Positions 10,638 through 21,565 of a DNA stretch of 64,000 nucleotides are shown here, one piece after another. A program made the position numbers and the translations under genes. Below the pieces are notes generated by a model. That model was not told where the DNA came from and did not search any database. It saw nothing but the letters and a program-made list of their open reading frames with translations. The stretch comes from Rhodamnia argentea. Lineage: Eukaryota; Streptophyta; Magnoliopsida; Myrtales; Myrtaceae. The stretch's first letter is position 1; each line of letters begins with the position of its first letter. Location: assembly GCF_020921035.1 (NCBI RefSeq), contig NC_063157.1, positions 19,045,777 to 19,109,776 of the forward strand, read 5' to 3'.

Positions 10638-11941
10638 CGTCTACCGACAAAATGGCTAGCTCCCCTCAAAAAAACGTGCCAAATTGGTACTTCTCCAATT
10701 CAAAGCAAATTTGCACATGTTCGGGGCGTCCACTCACTTCAATCGCACATGAGACCATGTGCCTTATGGAACGTTGACGGCAAGAAGACGTTGGCACTTC
10801 CGTCCAACTCCTTTAGGCATTTCATCGAGCACGAATTGGCTTGAAATGCACTGAGTTCGCATTTGCGTTGACCCTGGGTAACACCGTGGCATTGACTGAG
10901 CTAGCTGGCGCAAATTTGGCGGTTCTGGGCAATGAGGGTGAGTGCCGTGGGTTCGGACCGTGGAGGGCTCCAAAGCCAACCCCCAATCACATTCAATCAT
11001 GCCCAATTGGTCGCTCAATTTGATCGTCAAAGTTCGGCCAGCGTTCACCACATTTGAACCTGCGCGCGAACTAGGTTTGGGGAAGAAGAAGAAGGGTAGC
11101 TGAGTCGTTGGGTTGGATCTAGGCTAACCCAGCAAAACCCAGCCCAGTAAAAATTTTCAAATTGAACCCCAAAAATTTGGCATTTTTCTAATTAAATCAC
11201 AAAATTGGATTTAGGAACATGAATTCTATAAGAAAATGTGATTTTTGTGAAAAATATGCATGAAATTATACAAAAGCCCATATTCTTATTTTAACCCGGA
11301 AATGAAAAATGACTAATTTGAGCTCTAAATGATCAAATCGGTCCGAGCCATGCCCATCAATAGATTCAGAAGGTTGAAAACTATAGGGCAGGGGTCTTGA
11401 TTTTGCATGGTGACCCCCTGAATTTAGTTAATTTCATTTTGAGCAAAACCCCGAAACTAAACTAAAAAATATTTGTGCATTTAGGTCCTTTTAGTCTAAA
11501 TTGGCCAATCCGCCAGACTTTTGGACCAAAATTGAATGTAAGGGACTTGAGCCAAATGTCACAACTTGTAAAAAGTGAAAAATGAAATTAAAATGACTCA
11601 AAACGTATTTTTGGCTCAATTCAAAATTATGCTTAATGAAGCAACCCATATTCCTGAATTGATTTTTTTATTTTTATGGGGCAAAAATGAAAAACGAATT
11701 AAAATAAAAATATTGACTATTTTTGGATATTTTTAGGGCCACGAATGCTATTTTTCTCAATTTTTTTTAGTATTTTTCTATTTTGGAAGAATATTCAAAA
11801 GTGCGCAAATATGAAAATTTATTTTGGTTTAAAAATGGTTCCTTTGGGCTTGGCCAAAACTCCCAAAATTAATTTTGTAATTTTTTTTTGTCTTTTTATG
11901 AATTTTCTAAAAATAAACTGACCAAAAATCGGGTGTTAACA
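8791..11941 (-). mobile_element. Tat-type Ty3/gypsy LTR, full length (about 3.15 kb)
   Basis: On the minus strand the LTR starts TGTTAACACCC at 11941, directly after a polypurine tract, and ends near 8791 before a primer binding site. Its first 300 bp align in order with the plus-strand LTR starting at 37410 (shared phrases 'ttggccaagc.caa.gaaccattttt', 'ttcataaaa', 'atagaaaaatac'). Its last part shares 'cgatagggttt.caat' with 40,590. The two LTRs have almost the same length. It contains a long TC microsatellite. No protein-coding domain is present. Confidence 0.75.
10598..10634. repeat. (TC)n microsatellite
   Basis: An uninterrupted run of about 18 TC dinucleotides inside the Tat-type LTR. 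Confidence 0.95.
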
Positions 11942-11954
11942 ACTGCCCCTCTTT
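11942..11954 (-). other. Polypurine tract
   Basis: The minus-strand sequence AAAGAGGGGCAGT lies directly before the LTR start TGTTAACACC, which is the normal position of the polypurine tract that primes plus-strand DNA synthesis in LTR retrotransposons. Confidence 0.75.
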
Positions 11955-13190
11955 GAGAGGGATATCGTTAGAGGTTACTCTCAAAACCCGAGTTTTAATC
12001 TACTCGACTACTTATTCGAAACAAAAAGACCATTTTAGGCCCTTATTTAAAATAAGTTCCACTCCAAACCTTTTTTTGAGAAAATGAGAACACTTGAAGC
12101 ACTTTTTTGAAATTTTTCCTTATTTCAAATAAGGGCCCAACCGAGGACATTTTCTTCTTTCTACTTTTTTTGAAATTTTTTTCCTTTTATCTTTTTTTTA
12201 GTTTTCCTTTTTTTTCTTTTTTTTTCTCTTCCTCCTCGCCTGATGGGCATGGGCCGGGTGACCTCATCGGCCATAGGTGAGGCGACCCTTGATAGCCGTA
12301 TGCAAGTGCCAACCTTACTTGTGGCTAGCGAGGCCACCCAACCCTCGCCGGTGGCCGGCCGTTGGCTAAAATGAAGGGAATAAAAGGGGGAATGAAAAAA
12401 GAAAAACAAGAAAAAAATCAAAACATTTAAAAGATCCATATACCCCCGATCATACCCTTCTTTGAAATAAAGAAAGCATTTCGAGATCCTTAATTAGAAT
12501 TTTTCCAAGTATTTATGCTATGAAAATTTAATTCGATAAAGCCTTATTTTCATGTAGTCCTTATATCGCACGAATAGTCCATGCCTCTTTTTAAAAATAA
12601 AAGCAAATTTTTTTTTCCAAACAACGGAAAATAATTTCTAGTTCATTGTTAAATTTCAGCCAAATACTAGAAGATATTATCATTTTTCAGAAAAATGACT
12701 TTTAAGAAAAAAATTTCAAAAAAAGTCAAATTTGTCACAAGACTAACGGAGCATAATTTAACATAAATAAGGAGGTTGTTTTCCTTATTTTTAAACTTGA
12801 GTTACAAACAGACACTAAATGTCATTATACGCTAGGTCTCAATTCATGACAACAAAAGTTGGTTCCAACCAAATTCCATCCATAATCATTTCATCCAGCA
12901 TAATTAGATGAACATCACCAACCTCGCATGGCATTCGAGTTAAGTTCGCAAGTCACGTCGGAACAAACTTTGGACAGAGCCTCCTTTAACAAACCAAAAC
13001 TCGCCAATTGAAGTGAGAAAGCAGAATTAGCAGAAAAATGAACAATCATTGAGTGAGCGATGGGAAGTACAAAAGCACAGTCGAGACTTAGAATGGATAC
13101 AACAAAGCAAGATCAAAGAATGGCCAATTGACAAAATAGTTGTTTGCCCTTTATCTAGGAGGAAAATATCGCAGCTAAACCATCTCTAAG
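11955..13190 (-). repeat. 3' internal region of a Tat-type element, decayed
   Basis: It is noncoding sequence upstream of the polypurine tract on the minus strand. A pyrimidine-rich block and a GC-rich island (about 12,230-12,365, with 'cctcgccggtggccggccg') interrupt it. That island resembles the cores of the MITEs at 30.5 and 32.2 kb, so a MITE may be inserted here. From about 12,780 to 13,190 nothing is recognisable except the 3' flank of the next gene. Confidence 0.4.
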
Positions 13191-13213
13191 TATCAAAGAC
13201 AGGAGCTTTTCCT

Positions 13214-13520
13214 TCATTCCTCCTCGGGTTGCTTCTTGGCCTCCTCAGTGTTCTCCAGTGGCGGCAACGTCTGCACACACCAATCAAGACCGTTAAATAC
13301 AAGATTCACGAGACATTACAGATACTGCCAACCGCAAAACCCAATCAGGCATTGCATCAAACAGCTGGTGGGCAGAGTGTGACGAACATACCAGATCAGG
13401 CTTGTAGATGTTGTGGACAACGGAGGCGCCAACAAGGAGGGAGGCAATGACAACGACGCATGACCAGGCTAGCGACGGAGTGCCGGTGGGCTGCCTCGCA
13501 CCACCAAATCGCTGATTCAT
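13214..13520 (-). CDS. 61-aa single-pass membrane protein, two exons
   Basis: Exon 1 is 13392-13520 (ATG at 13518-13520, 43 codons) and exon 2 is 13214-13270 (18 codons plus TGA). The junction follows GT-AG (donor CTG|gtatg, acceptor gcag|ACG) and keeps the frame. The protein starts MNQRFGGARQPTGTPSLAWS, then has one hydrophobic segment (about residues 21-35, CVVVIASLLVGASVV), then HNIYKPDL, and a short acidic and lysine-rich C-terminus (TLPPLENTEEAKKQPEEE). An in-frame codon run upstream lacks an ATG, so the Met chosen here is the first. The pattern of a small tail-exposed membrane protein with a KPDL-LPP motif looks like a conserved plant small protein, perhaps organellar, but I do not recognise its function. 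The clean splice junction and lack of lesions argue for a real gene. Confidence 0.7.
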
Positions 13521-14653
13521 CCTCTTCTTCAACTCCCACCTCCGTGTTGCTAAGTTGATCTGGTATGCCAACTAATCCACTCGTTAAGCTTCTTCTCAGT
13601 GGGGTAATTACGCCCAACGTCTTGTGCAGATAGACAAAAAAAAAAAATGTCTGGATTGGGGTTGGAACAATGCAATCGAATTTACGTAGTAAAGCCCCGA
13701 ATTTTCTTGGCCTAAACAAGGAATACTGGAAAGGTTGCGCTTTAGTTGGCTTTTGGGGATCGACCAAAACCAACAGTATACGCGCACGGTGCACTCACGA
13801 TTTTCGCCGTTGGATTAAATTTCAACGGATCTTAGCTGTCCGACATATCTCAATTTAGGTTTCGTTTGTCTCCCAAAAAATAAATAATTTGAAAATGATG
13901 AATTTTTTTTCCATTCTTTAATTCATATAAGCGACGATGCAACTAATAATTTTTTAGAAAATATTTTTCAATGATTTATTTTTCACGAAATAAATGGAGC
14001 CTTCAATGATTGTGATTTTTTTGGTTTTCGATCCAATAGTGAAGATTTATGGAGGCACAATACCCATAAGGGACCATATAAACATCAATGTTATGAGAAT
14101 TAAGGTTGTATTTGGTCGTCCGAATTTCTAATCAAAATAGGACTGAATAGGATAGGATAAGAAACTCAAGAATTTTGTCAAATCCTATCCACTGTTTGGT
14201 GAACTACGGATTTAAAGTCGAATAAACAAAGACAAGATACGGTGGAGATTGATTCTAGTTTGCTAAAATATCATGATACTTTAGAAATTATTCAATGATG
14301 GGTCCTCATGAGAGTAATTATTAAGTAGACGTTTGTACTATCTAAATTCGAGCACAACATCAATGGAGTAGACCTCATAGAATTGAGGGCCTTGATTTGG
14401 ATTTCAAATCCTTTAAAATGACCCATTGGTCTTGCTCATTATCTTATTAAGTGAGTAAAGAAGTGCTAAACAATCTAATTATTCAGTCTCTTTTCACAAG
14501 TTAGAAATGCACTTATGCAAGTCATCCAAGAGAGCTACCTTGAAAGTCGATCAACCTTGAGTTCTTCATAACATGTCGAGATTCTTTTCGAATTTTGAAA
14601 ATATCCAAGTAGTTAAAGAATGAAGGATGTGATCTCATGTCACGCCGAACAAT
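13521..14653. other. Intergenic region, 5' side of the 61-aa protein gene
   Basis: No coding or RNA feature is seen. The first few hundred bases are the likely promoter and 5' UTR of the minus-strand gene; no convincing TATA box was identified. The rest is A/T-rich with no clear repeats. Confidence 0.4.
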
Positions 14654-15531
14654 AAGAAAATCCAATGTAACATCAAGTGTGGCCGTTAAACATCTAGCAC
14701 GGCTATACTCTCGACGTACATATAAGCATGCGTCCGTCGCCACATCGAACCCATTTGTCTATCGATATCTAAGACTATTGCTACGTCGTGACAAAAGTAT
14801 ATTGAAAGGTATTTTCACGTATAGGAGGCTACTATGTAAGTTTGATCAACATCGGATTTTAATTGGCCATCGTGATGAAAGTATATTGGAGGGCATTTTC
14901 ACGGTCGCCGAGTAAAAATTTGGACTAATTGGTGAGATAAAAAAAAAAGCTTCTAGGTGATTGAATTGACTTGAGAAAATCGGCATAATCTCGCAATTGG
15001 ATAAGTAGATACAATAATCAATCCTCGATGTGACCGGAGATTTTTTCTCTCGGTAACCATCATTGTCGTCAAATCATCGTGGCGGAGGAGGAGGAGGCGG
15101 AGTTAAAAGAAGTTGCGAATAGAGTTGAAGAACTAGCTTCGCGAGCGAGCAATTTACGGTCATGGCGTTTTCTTCTTCATTGTCGTTGACGTGGTCTCCT
15201 TCTTACGGTGGCGATGGTTTGCCGAGAGAGAACACAAAGAGGGAAAGAAGAGGAACGTCGTATGAGAAAAAGAAGGGGGCAATATGGTCAACAAATGGTC
15301 AAGGGAGGGGCAATATCGTCAATAAATTGCAATAATGCGTGGAAAAAACGTGCAAATCCCTAATCTCCCATTTTCATAGGCGCAAAAAGCCAACTGAAAA
15401 AAATAGATTGTCCAAACTCAAAGCAAGACAATAAAATGACTTATTCAAGGATTATTTGGCCCCTCCCAAAAAAGAAATGGGAATTTACGATTGTGCCCTT
15501 CTCAAGAAGTTGCTCTCTTTCCTCATCCCTT

Positions 15532-15976
15532 TTATGCTCGCGGCTTGAGCATTTTCTTCTTTCTTCCATTCTTCACCTTCGTCCATTTCTGGTTCTTAGT
15601 CCTCCTCCTCTTCTTCTTCTTCCGCCCAGTGGGAATACGGCCTTCCCCATTTGTGTCGGGCTTTCCAATCTCGGGTTGACAATCCTCGTAGAACCAAAGA
15701 ACCTCCGCATGAAAAATTACGGTCTCTAGGCGATAGCTGAAAAACAGATAAAAAACAAAAAAAAGGAGGTCGACAGTCAAAATTTTTAACGGCGAGCATT
15801 CTCTTGCATGCATGTACACAAGTGCGCACATGTATCATTATGTGATGTAATTATAGAGAGTGTGAGGGGCGAACTTACCGATGGCCGGCGTATTCCTTAC
15901 AATCGTTACAATAGATCAAAGTCTCGTCAAAACCAGTATCTCCGCAGTGGAGGCAAACAATCGCTTGCACGAACAT
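15532..15976 (-). CDS. PHD-finger-like captured gene copy, left arm (100 aa, open)
   Basis: Exon 1 is 15879-15976 (ATG at 15974-15976) and exon 2 is 15532-15736 (TAA at 15532-15534). The intron has gtaag at the donor and tttttcag at the acceptor and is in frame (CAT CG|C TAT). The product opens MFVQAIVCLHCGDTGF, continues with IYCNDCKEYAGHRYR, then VLWFYEDCQPEIGKP, and ends in a Lys/Arg-rich tail. The spacing C-x2-C, C-x2-C, H-x2, W-x-x-E-D-C is that of plant PHD-type zinc fingers (pattern H-R-Y-C and W-F-C-E-D-C). Two zinc ligands are lost here: Cys to Arg in HRYR and Cys to Tyr in WFYEDC. The PHD family binds histone tails, but this copy probably cannot fold normally. It lies inside a transposable element, so I infer gene capture. 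Whether it is expressed is unknown. Confidence 0.6.
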
Positions 15977-17399
15977 AAAATCAAGGTAGACTTCAAATCT
16001 TATTTGGATTTTTAGGCATTTAAAAATGTACGGCTTTTAAAATCGATCAAGCTAATTCTCACAAAATGGAACCCAAAATCGCGATGGTTGTGGAAAACGG
16101 CGATGACGAGTGAACCTTTATGAGAAATTAGCGACGAAAAGTCGAGGATGGCCAGAGTTTGCGTACCACTTCCTTCGCCGAGTTCGCTACCACGAACATA
16201 GAATCTCCGTCCTAGCCGTAGCGGCGGGGGGTTCGGTCTTATTGGACAAGAGAAACCATCCTCTCCTTCCTTTCACGAAGCTCTTAAGAATAAGAGCAAA
16301 TGACCGGGACTAACTTGGTTTTTGAGCTCGAAGCCCGACTTCCTACCCGTTCGTTTCAACCTCTATTTGGGGGAGCCTCCCCGGCTCTGCGGCACCCGTG
16401 ATTGGTGCTGCAAGGGGTTCTCGGGCCCGCTCGGCAATGTGATCGCCGAGCGGGTGCCGCAGCACCCACATCGCTATGTGGACGGGGCTAGATGCCCCCG
16501 CTCGGCAACGAGCGATGTGGCAGGCTAAGCGGCCCGCTCGCCCGCCGACGGGGTGGGACCCCCCTATAGCACCGTACACGGGTGCTGCAGAGCGGAGTAC
16601 TTGGTTGGAGGGGCCTCCCCCAAATGGACGTTGCAAATCCGGAAAAGGTTGTGGAAAACGGCGATAACGAGTGAACCTTTACGAGAAATTAGCGACAAAA
16701 AGTGGAGGACGGCCAAAGTTTGCGTACCACTTCCTTCGCCGGATTCGCTACCCTTCTTTCTCCGGATTCGCAACGTCCATTTAGGGAAAGCCCCTCAACC
16801 AAGTACTCCGCTCTTCGGCACCTGTGTACGGTGCTGCAGGGGGGTCCCACCCCGCTCGGCAATGTGATCGCTGAGTGGAGGCGCCTAGCCCCGTCCACAC
16901 GGCAATGTGGGTGCTGTGGCACCCGCTCGGTAGTCACCTTGCCGAACGGGCCCGGCGACCCCATGCAGCACCAATCACGGGTGCTGCTGAGCTAGGAGGG
17001 CTCCCCCAAATAGAGGTTGAAACGAACGGGTAGGAAGTCGGTTTCGAAGCTCAAAAACCAAATTAGTCCCGGTCATTTGCTCTCGTTCTTAAGAGCTTCG
17101 TTAAAGGAAGGAAAGGATGGTTTCTCTCATTCAACAAGACCGAACCCCCCGCCGCCACGGCTAGAACGGAAATTCTACGTTAGTGGTAGCGAATCCGGCG
17201 AAGGAAGTGGTACGCAAACTCCGGCCATCATCGACTTTTCGTCGCTAATTTCTCGTAAATGTTCACTCGTCATCGTTGTTTTCCACAACCATCGCAATTT
17301 TGGGTTCCATTTTGTGAGAATTAGCTTGATCGATTTTAAAGGTCGTACATTTTAAAATGCCTAAAAATCCAAATAAGATTTGAAGTCTACCTTGATTTT

Positions 17400-17870
17400 A
17401 TGTTCATGTGTGCAATTATCCGCCTCCACTGCTGAAATACCGGTTTTGACGAGACTTTGATCTATTGTAACGACTATAAGGAATATGATGTCCACTAGTA
17501 AGTTCGACCCTCACACTCTCTACAATTACATCACATAATGATACATGTGTGCGATCGTGTACATGCATGCAAGAGAATGCTCGCCGTTAAAAATTTTGAC
17601 CGTCGGCCTCCTTTTTTTTTTTTTTTTTATCTATTTTTCAACTATCGCCTAGAGACCGTAATTTTCTATGGGGAGGTTCTTTGGTTCTGCGAGAATTGTC
17701 AACCCGAGATTGGAAAGCCCGACACAAATGGGGAAGGCCGTACTCCCACGGGGCCGAAGAAGAAGAAGAGGAAAACTAAGAACCAAAAGTGGACGAGGGT
17801 GAAGAATGGAAAAAAGAAGAAAATGCTCAAGCCACGAGCAAAAAGGGACGAGGAAAGAGAGCAAATTTAG
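17400..17870 (+). pseudogene. PHD-finger-like captured gene copy, right arm (broken)
   Basis: This is the inverted-repeat partner of the left-arm gene. Exon 1 corresponds to 17400-17497 and has the same 98-nt length, but it has an in-frame TGA after RLHC, a changed zinc ligand (CNDY) and lost residues at its end. The acceptor of exon 2 (start 17642) reads caa instead of cag, so normal splicing is lost. Exon 2 keeps VLWFCENCQPEIGKP, including the Cys that became Tyr in the left arm, then the basic tail, and runs past the partner's stop to a TAG at 17868-17870. The two copies have therefore decayed independently. Confidence 0.65.
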
Positions 17871-18738
17871 GAGAAGGGCACAATTGTAAATTCCCTCTTT
17901 TTTTGGGGGCCAAATAATCCTTGAATAAATCATTTTATTGTCTTGCTTCGAGTTTGGGCGACCTATTTTTTTCAATTGGCTTTTTGCGCCCGTGAAAATG
18001 GGAGATTAAGGATTTGCACGTTTTTTCCACGCATTATTGCAATTTATTGACGATATTGCCCCTCCCTTGACCATTTGTTGACCATATTGCCCCTTCTTTT
18101 TCTCATACGACGTTCCTCTTCTTTCCCTCTTTGTGTTCTCTCTCGGCAAACCATCGCCACCATAAGAAGGAGACCACGTCAACGACGATGAAGAAGAAAA
18201 CACCATGATCGTAAATTGCTTGCTCGCGAAGCTAGTTTTTCAACTCCATTCGCAACTTCTTTTAACTCCGCCTCCTCCTCCGCCACGATGATTTGACGAC
18301 AATGATGGTTACCGAGAGAAAAAATCTCCAATCACATCGATGATTGATTATTGTATCTACTTATCCAATTGCGAGATTATTCCAATTTTTCGAAGTCAAT
18401 TCAATCACCTAGAAGTTTTTTTTTTTTTTTTGTAAGGACTAGAAGCTTTTTTTTCATCTCACCAATTGTTCCAAATTTCTACTTGGTGACTATGAAAATG
18501 CCCTCCAATATATTTTCATCACGATGGCCAATTAAAATTCGATGTTGATCAAACTTACATAGTAACCTCCTACATGTAAAAATACCTTTCAATATACTTT
18601 TGTCACGACGTAACAACAGTCTTAGATATCGATAGACAAATGGGTTCAATGTGGCGACGGACACATGCTTATATGTACATCGAGTATAGCCACGCTAGAT
18701 GTTTAACGACCACACATGATGTGATATTGGATTTTCTT

Positions 18739-19140
18739 TTCGAGCTAATGGCACAAAATGATGGATATTAGTAAGAGAGCAAGAATATTTGGAGTGTTGA
18801 CCATCAAAATTTTCCAACTTTTTGAGGATGATAGCACAAATTGAAAGTAAGATAACTCATCCACATTTGCAAAAGCCATAGCAGTAGATGCCCTTGCAAA
18901 ATCCATTAGTATGAAAGACATTGAATAGCTTCATGAGCTATTTTAATCAAGATTCACAATGAAGGATTTATGTTCATGTATAAAATTCATATGAAGACCT
19001 TCAAAAGAGCGGCGTGACCATCGCACCGACCTTGGAATCTCAAATCATGGTCAGCAAAAGATTAGAAACTTGCATTATTAAGCCTAAGGAGAACAAATGT
19101 TTCATGCTTTTTGGTCCTTCTCGTTTTACTCAAATCCCGA
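18739..19140. other. No recognised feature
   Basis: The sequence right of the foldback has no coding potential and no repeat structure that I could identify. Confidence 0.4.
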
Positions 19141-19714
19141 CAAAATTCATTTTTATGAAATAAAATGGTACCGAAAGGGCGTTAGAGTAATTTAGTGTAA
19201 TCAAGTCTCCGAGCTTAGAATTTATGGTTCATAGAAGTAATTTAGTTCTCCCATTAATTTACTTAGGTTTCTAATCGACCTACCAAAAACGATTAGTAGC
19301 GACTCCAAGTCAAATATCTTTGCATGTTAAGTTGCGATTTGGTATGGACTTGGAGAGTCCGAGTTAGGTTAATTGAATAATTGACCTCATAATCCATTAG
19401 CCTAGAGTTTTCAAATTTTAGGTTGTGACAATTATAAAAATAAAAAAATATGAAATTCAAATGAAAAATAAATAAATAAAAATGGCGGATCGAGTGGCCA
19501 ATGTGCGGGGTTGGGGTGGCCGCCCACTTGGCACTAGTGGTGCCGAGCGGGGGTGGCCCGCCATTTCCCCCGGCCGACCGGTAGTGTGACTACCGAATCG
19601 GCTGTTGCTCGGCATTATGACTGCCAAACGACACCTAATCTGGTAAATAAAAAAAGTTAACACCTATTTTGGTAATTGCTTTATTTTTTCCACCTGGTTT
19701 GGAAAAAAGCTCCT
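19141..19714 (+). repeat. 3' end of a Tat-type LTR plus GC-rich TCGGCA island
   Basis: The phrase 'ggtaccgaaagggcgttagagtaa...gtaatcaagtct' at about 19,168 is shared with the last bases of the window (63,950-64,000) and is typical of the end of Tat-type LTRs. A site like 'agtagcgactcc' at about 19,296 matches the usual LTR-end/primer-binding-site region. A GC-rich island with TGCCGA/TCGGCA motifs follows at 19,500-19,640. Confidence 0.55.
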
Positions 19715-21226
19715 ATACTTCCCCATTAACAGATTCTGGGACATGGCAAAGGGGAATCGACCATCTCGGAGGTGGCAGAGTATTGTATGGGGAAGAGATG
19801 CTATCGCCAAAGGTGTAAGGTGAAGAGTAGGGAATGGGAGAAACATTGAGATTAGAGAGGATAGGTGGCTAAAAAGCGGAATTATAAGGGGAGAGGGAGT
19901 CCAGGATGAACCTAACATGGTAGCAGATTTAATAATGTTGGAGGACTCCCAAGTGGGATGACCAGAAAGCTCTTAGTATGTTCGATCAACAAATTGCCGA
20001 AGAAATTTTAGCTATTCCACTTGGGTCCCTGGAGGAGCAAGACAGAGAAGTGTGGACTCGCACTAAAGCAAGAACCTTCACTGTAAAGAGTGCTTATATA
20101 ACCATCTCAGGGAAGCTGAAAACATCCAGCAATCAGATCAAGCGCAATCTTCAAATCAACATCCCAAAGAACTATAGCACACGATTTGGAACCTACGGAA
20201 TACTCCAAAAATCAAAACTTTCATATGGAGTTTATGCCAAAATGCCCTACCCACCAACGAATATCTTTGGAAACGGAAAATTTCACCTGAACTGAGATGT
20301 CCACTTTGCGGTAAAGACCTAGAAACGGCAGAGCACTTGTTCTTAGTGTGTAAGTGGACAAAGGAAATCTGGAGTCACCCTGCATTGAAAATAAAAATCG
20401 CCATCCAAGGGCTCAGACGCTTCGTGACGTGGCGGCTAGAATAGAACAGGAAAACAAAAAGACTCACCTTCGCTGGAACTAGTAGCCGACGTGCTTTGGG
20501 AGTTGTGGAAATCGAGAAATCACTTTGCGTCCAGAAACCAAAGGCCAAATCCAGCTCGTGTCGTGGAGACTGCTCTGGCCTTTCCACAAAATTTTGAGAT
20601 CTGGAATCCTGGGTAAGGATAAATCAAAGATGCGCTATGCGAGCTCCCCTGCAAAATGGCAACCACCAGAGAAGGATATGCTAAAAAATTAATGTCGATG
20701 GGTCAATTGAGGAAAGTGAATCGGAGGGGAGCATATCATGCATCTACAGAGACTACTCTGGGAGACTAGTCAATGGCCTTGCGAAGAAGGTGAGGGCAAC
20801 AACTGTCGAGCAAACAGAAACCCTAGCGTGTTAGAACTTAGAAGCCTTGAAGTTCCTTCGGTCAATCACCCCCAGTTGTGCCCCTCGTGTGGTTTTGGGA
20901 GACAGACAGACAGCTTGAATTGGATAAGAGCAGTAACAGATAGTGATCTGCCTTCGTGGGAAGTGAAACCACTTATCAAGGCCTGCAAGAATGAGTTGGC
21001 CGGCCCATTTTGATCATTTGAGCATAGCCCACTGCTATAGGGATGCAAACCAAATTGCCGATTAGGTTGCAAAAGCCCCTAGACGAAACTTTCTTCCTAA
21101 GAACTAGCTTTCTAATCCACCCCGTGTTCTATGGGATCTTATATGTTCGGTAGCCCGTATAATTTGTAATGATCAACCTAAGAAATGAAAGGAAATCTTT
21201 ATCTGACCCAAACAAAAAAAAAAAAC
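19715..21226 (+). pseudogene. L1-type LINE, 5'-truncated 3' end (copy A)
   Basis: Plus-strand frames match the C-terminal part of plant L1-type ORF2. A segment like RWQSIVWGRDAIAKGVR, RVGNGRNIEIREDRWLKSG comes first. Then comes the zinc-binding RVT region with VWTRTKARTFTVKSAY and CPLCGKDLETAEHLFLVC (Cys/His cluster), then a degraded RNase H-like part. Several stops and frameshifts are present. The copy ends in a 3' A-rich tail (about 21,211-21,226), which is expected for a LINE. The reverse transcriptase is missing, so this is a 5'-truncated dead insertion. Confidence 0.85.
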
Positions 21227-21549
21227 AACTTACATAACAAATCCTTTTAACGTTTTCAATTAATTTATTACAATCACGTACATCGTTGACTATTAATTTT
21301 AATTACATCTGTGTGCGCACCATGTTCATGCATCGTCACTCACAAATCAAAGAACGATATGTTCCGTGAAAAAAATATAACCCTAATTTTAATTACCTAA
21401 CCCTAGTTTTTTTTTTTTTTGGGTTGGAAACCTAAGCCTAATTTTGATGACCTGCTATTTTTATTTTTATTTTCAATTTTCCCGAGGGGTTTTGGATAAG
21501 AGAAAAAAGGTAATGGAGAATTTACTGGCATCACTTAAAAGAGAGGCCA
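21227..21549. other. Spacer between the two LINE copies
   Basis: It is A/T-rich with a T-run at about 21,407-21,420. No coding sequence is seen. It is probably the original upstream flank of the actin locus before LINE copy B inserted. Confidence 0.4.
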
Positions 21550-21565
21550 ACAATGGCATCCAATC
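21550..21565 (+). repeat. Left 16-bp target-site duplication of LINE copy B
   Basis: ACAATGGCATCCAATC, identical to 23973-23988. Confidence 0.7.

Larger units (their letters stand above)
14654..18738. mobile_element. 4.1-kb foldback element with about 2-kb inverted arms
   Basis: The left arm (14654 to about 16645) and right arm (about 16766 to 18738) are reverse complements over nearly their whole length. The outer ends share 'aagaaaatcc', then the 'gttaaacatctag' and 'cccatttgtctatcgatatct' regions. The inner ends share the block 'caccgtacacgggtgctgcag'. The 120-bp spacer is itself a third copy of arm sequence (compare 16,090-16,190). The arms carry GC-rich TGCCGA/TCGGCA islands and a captured gene fragment. 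No transposase is present and I found no target-site duplication at the edges, so its class (MULE-like or Foldback) is open. Confidence 0.85.

Noticed and set aside
17538..17870. A free-standing lysine-rich 110-codon gene
   Set aside because: It is only exon 2 plus the preceding intron of the captured PHD-like copy in the right arm.
14654..18738. Target-site duplication of the foldback element
   Set aside because: Bases outside the two ends (ending gaacaat and starting ttcgagc) show no 5-11-base match, so no duplication is claimed.
19640..21240. Target-site duplication of LINE copy A
   Set aside because: No clear match between the bases after the A-rich tail and the sequence before 19715.
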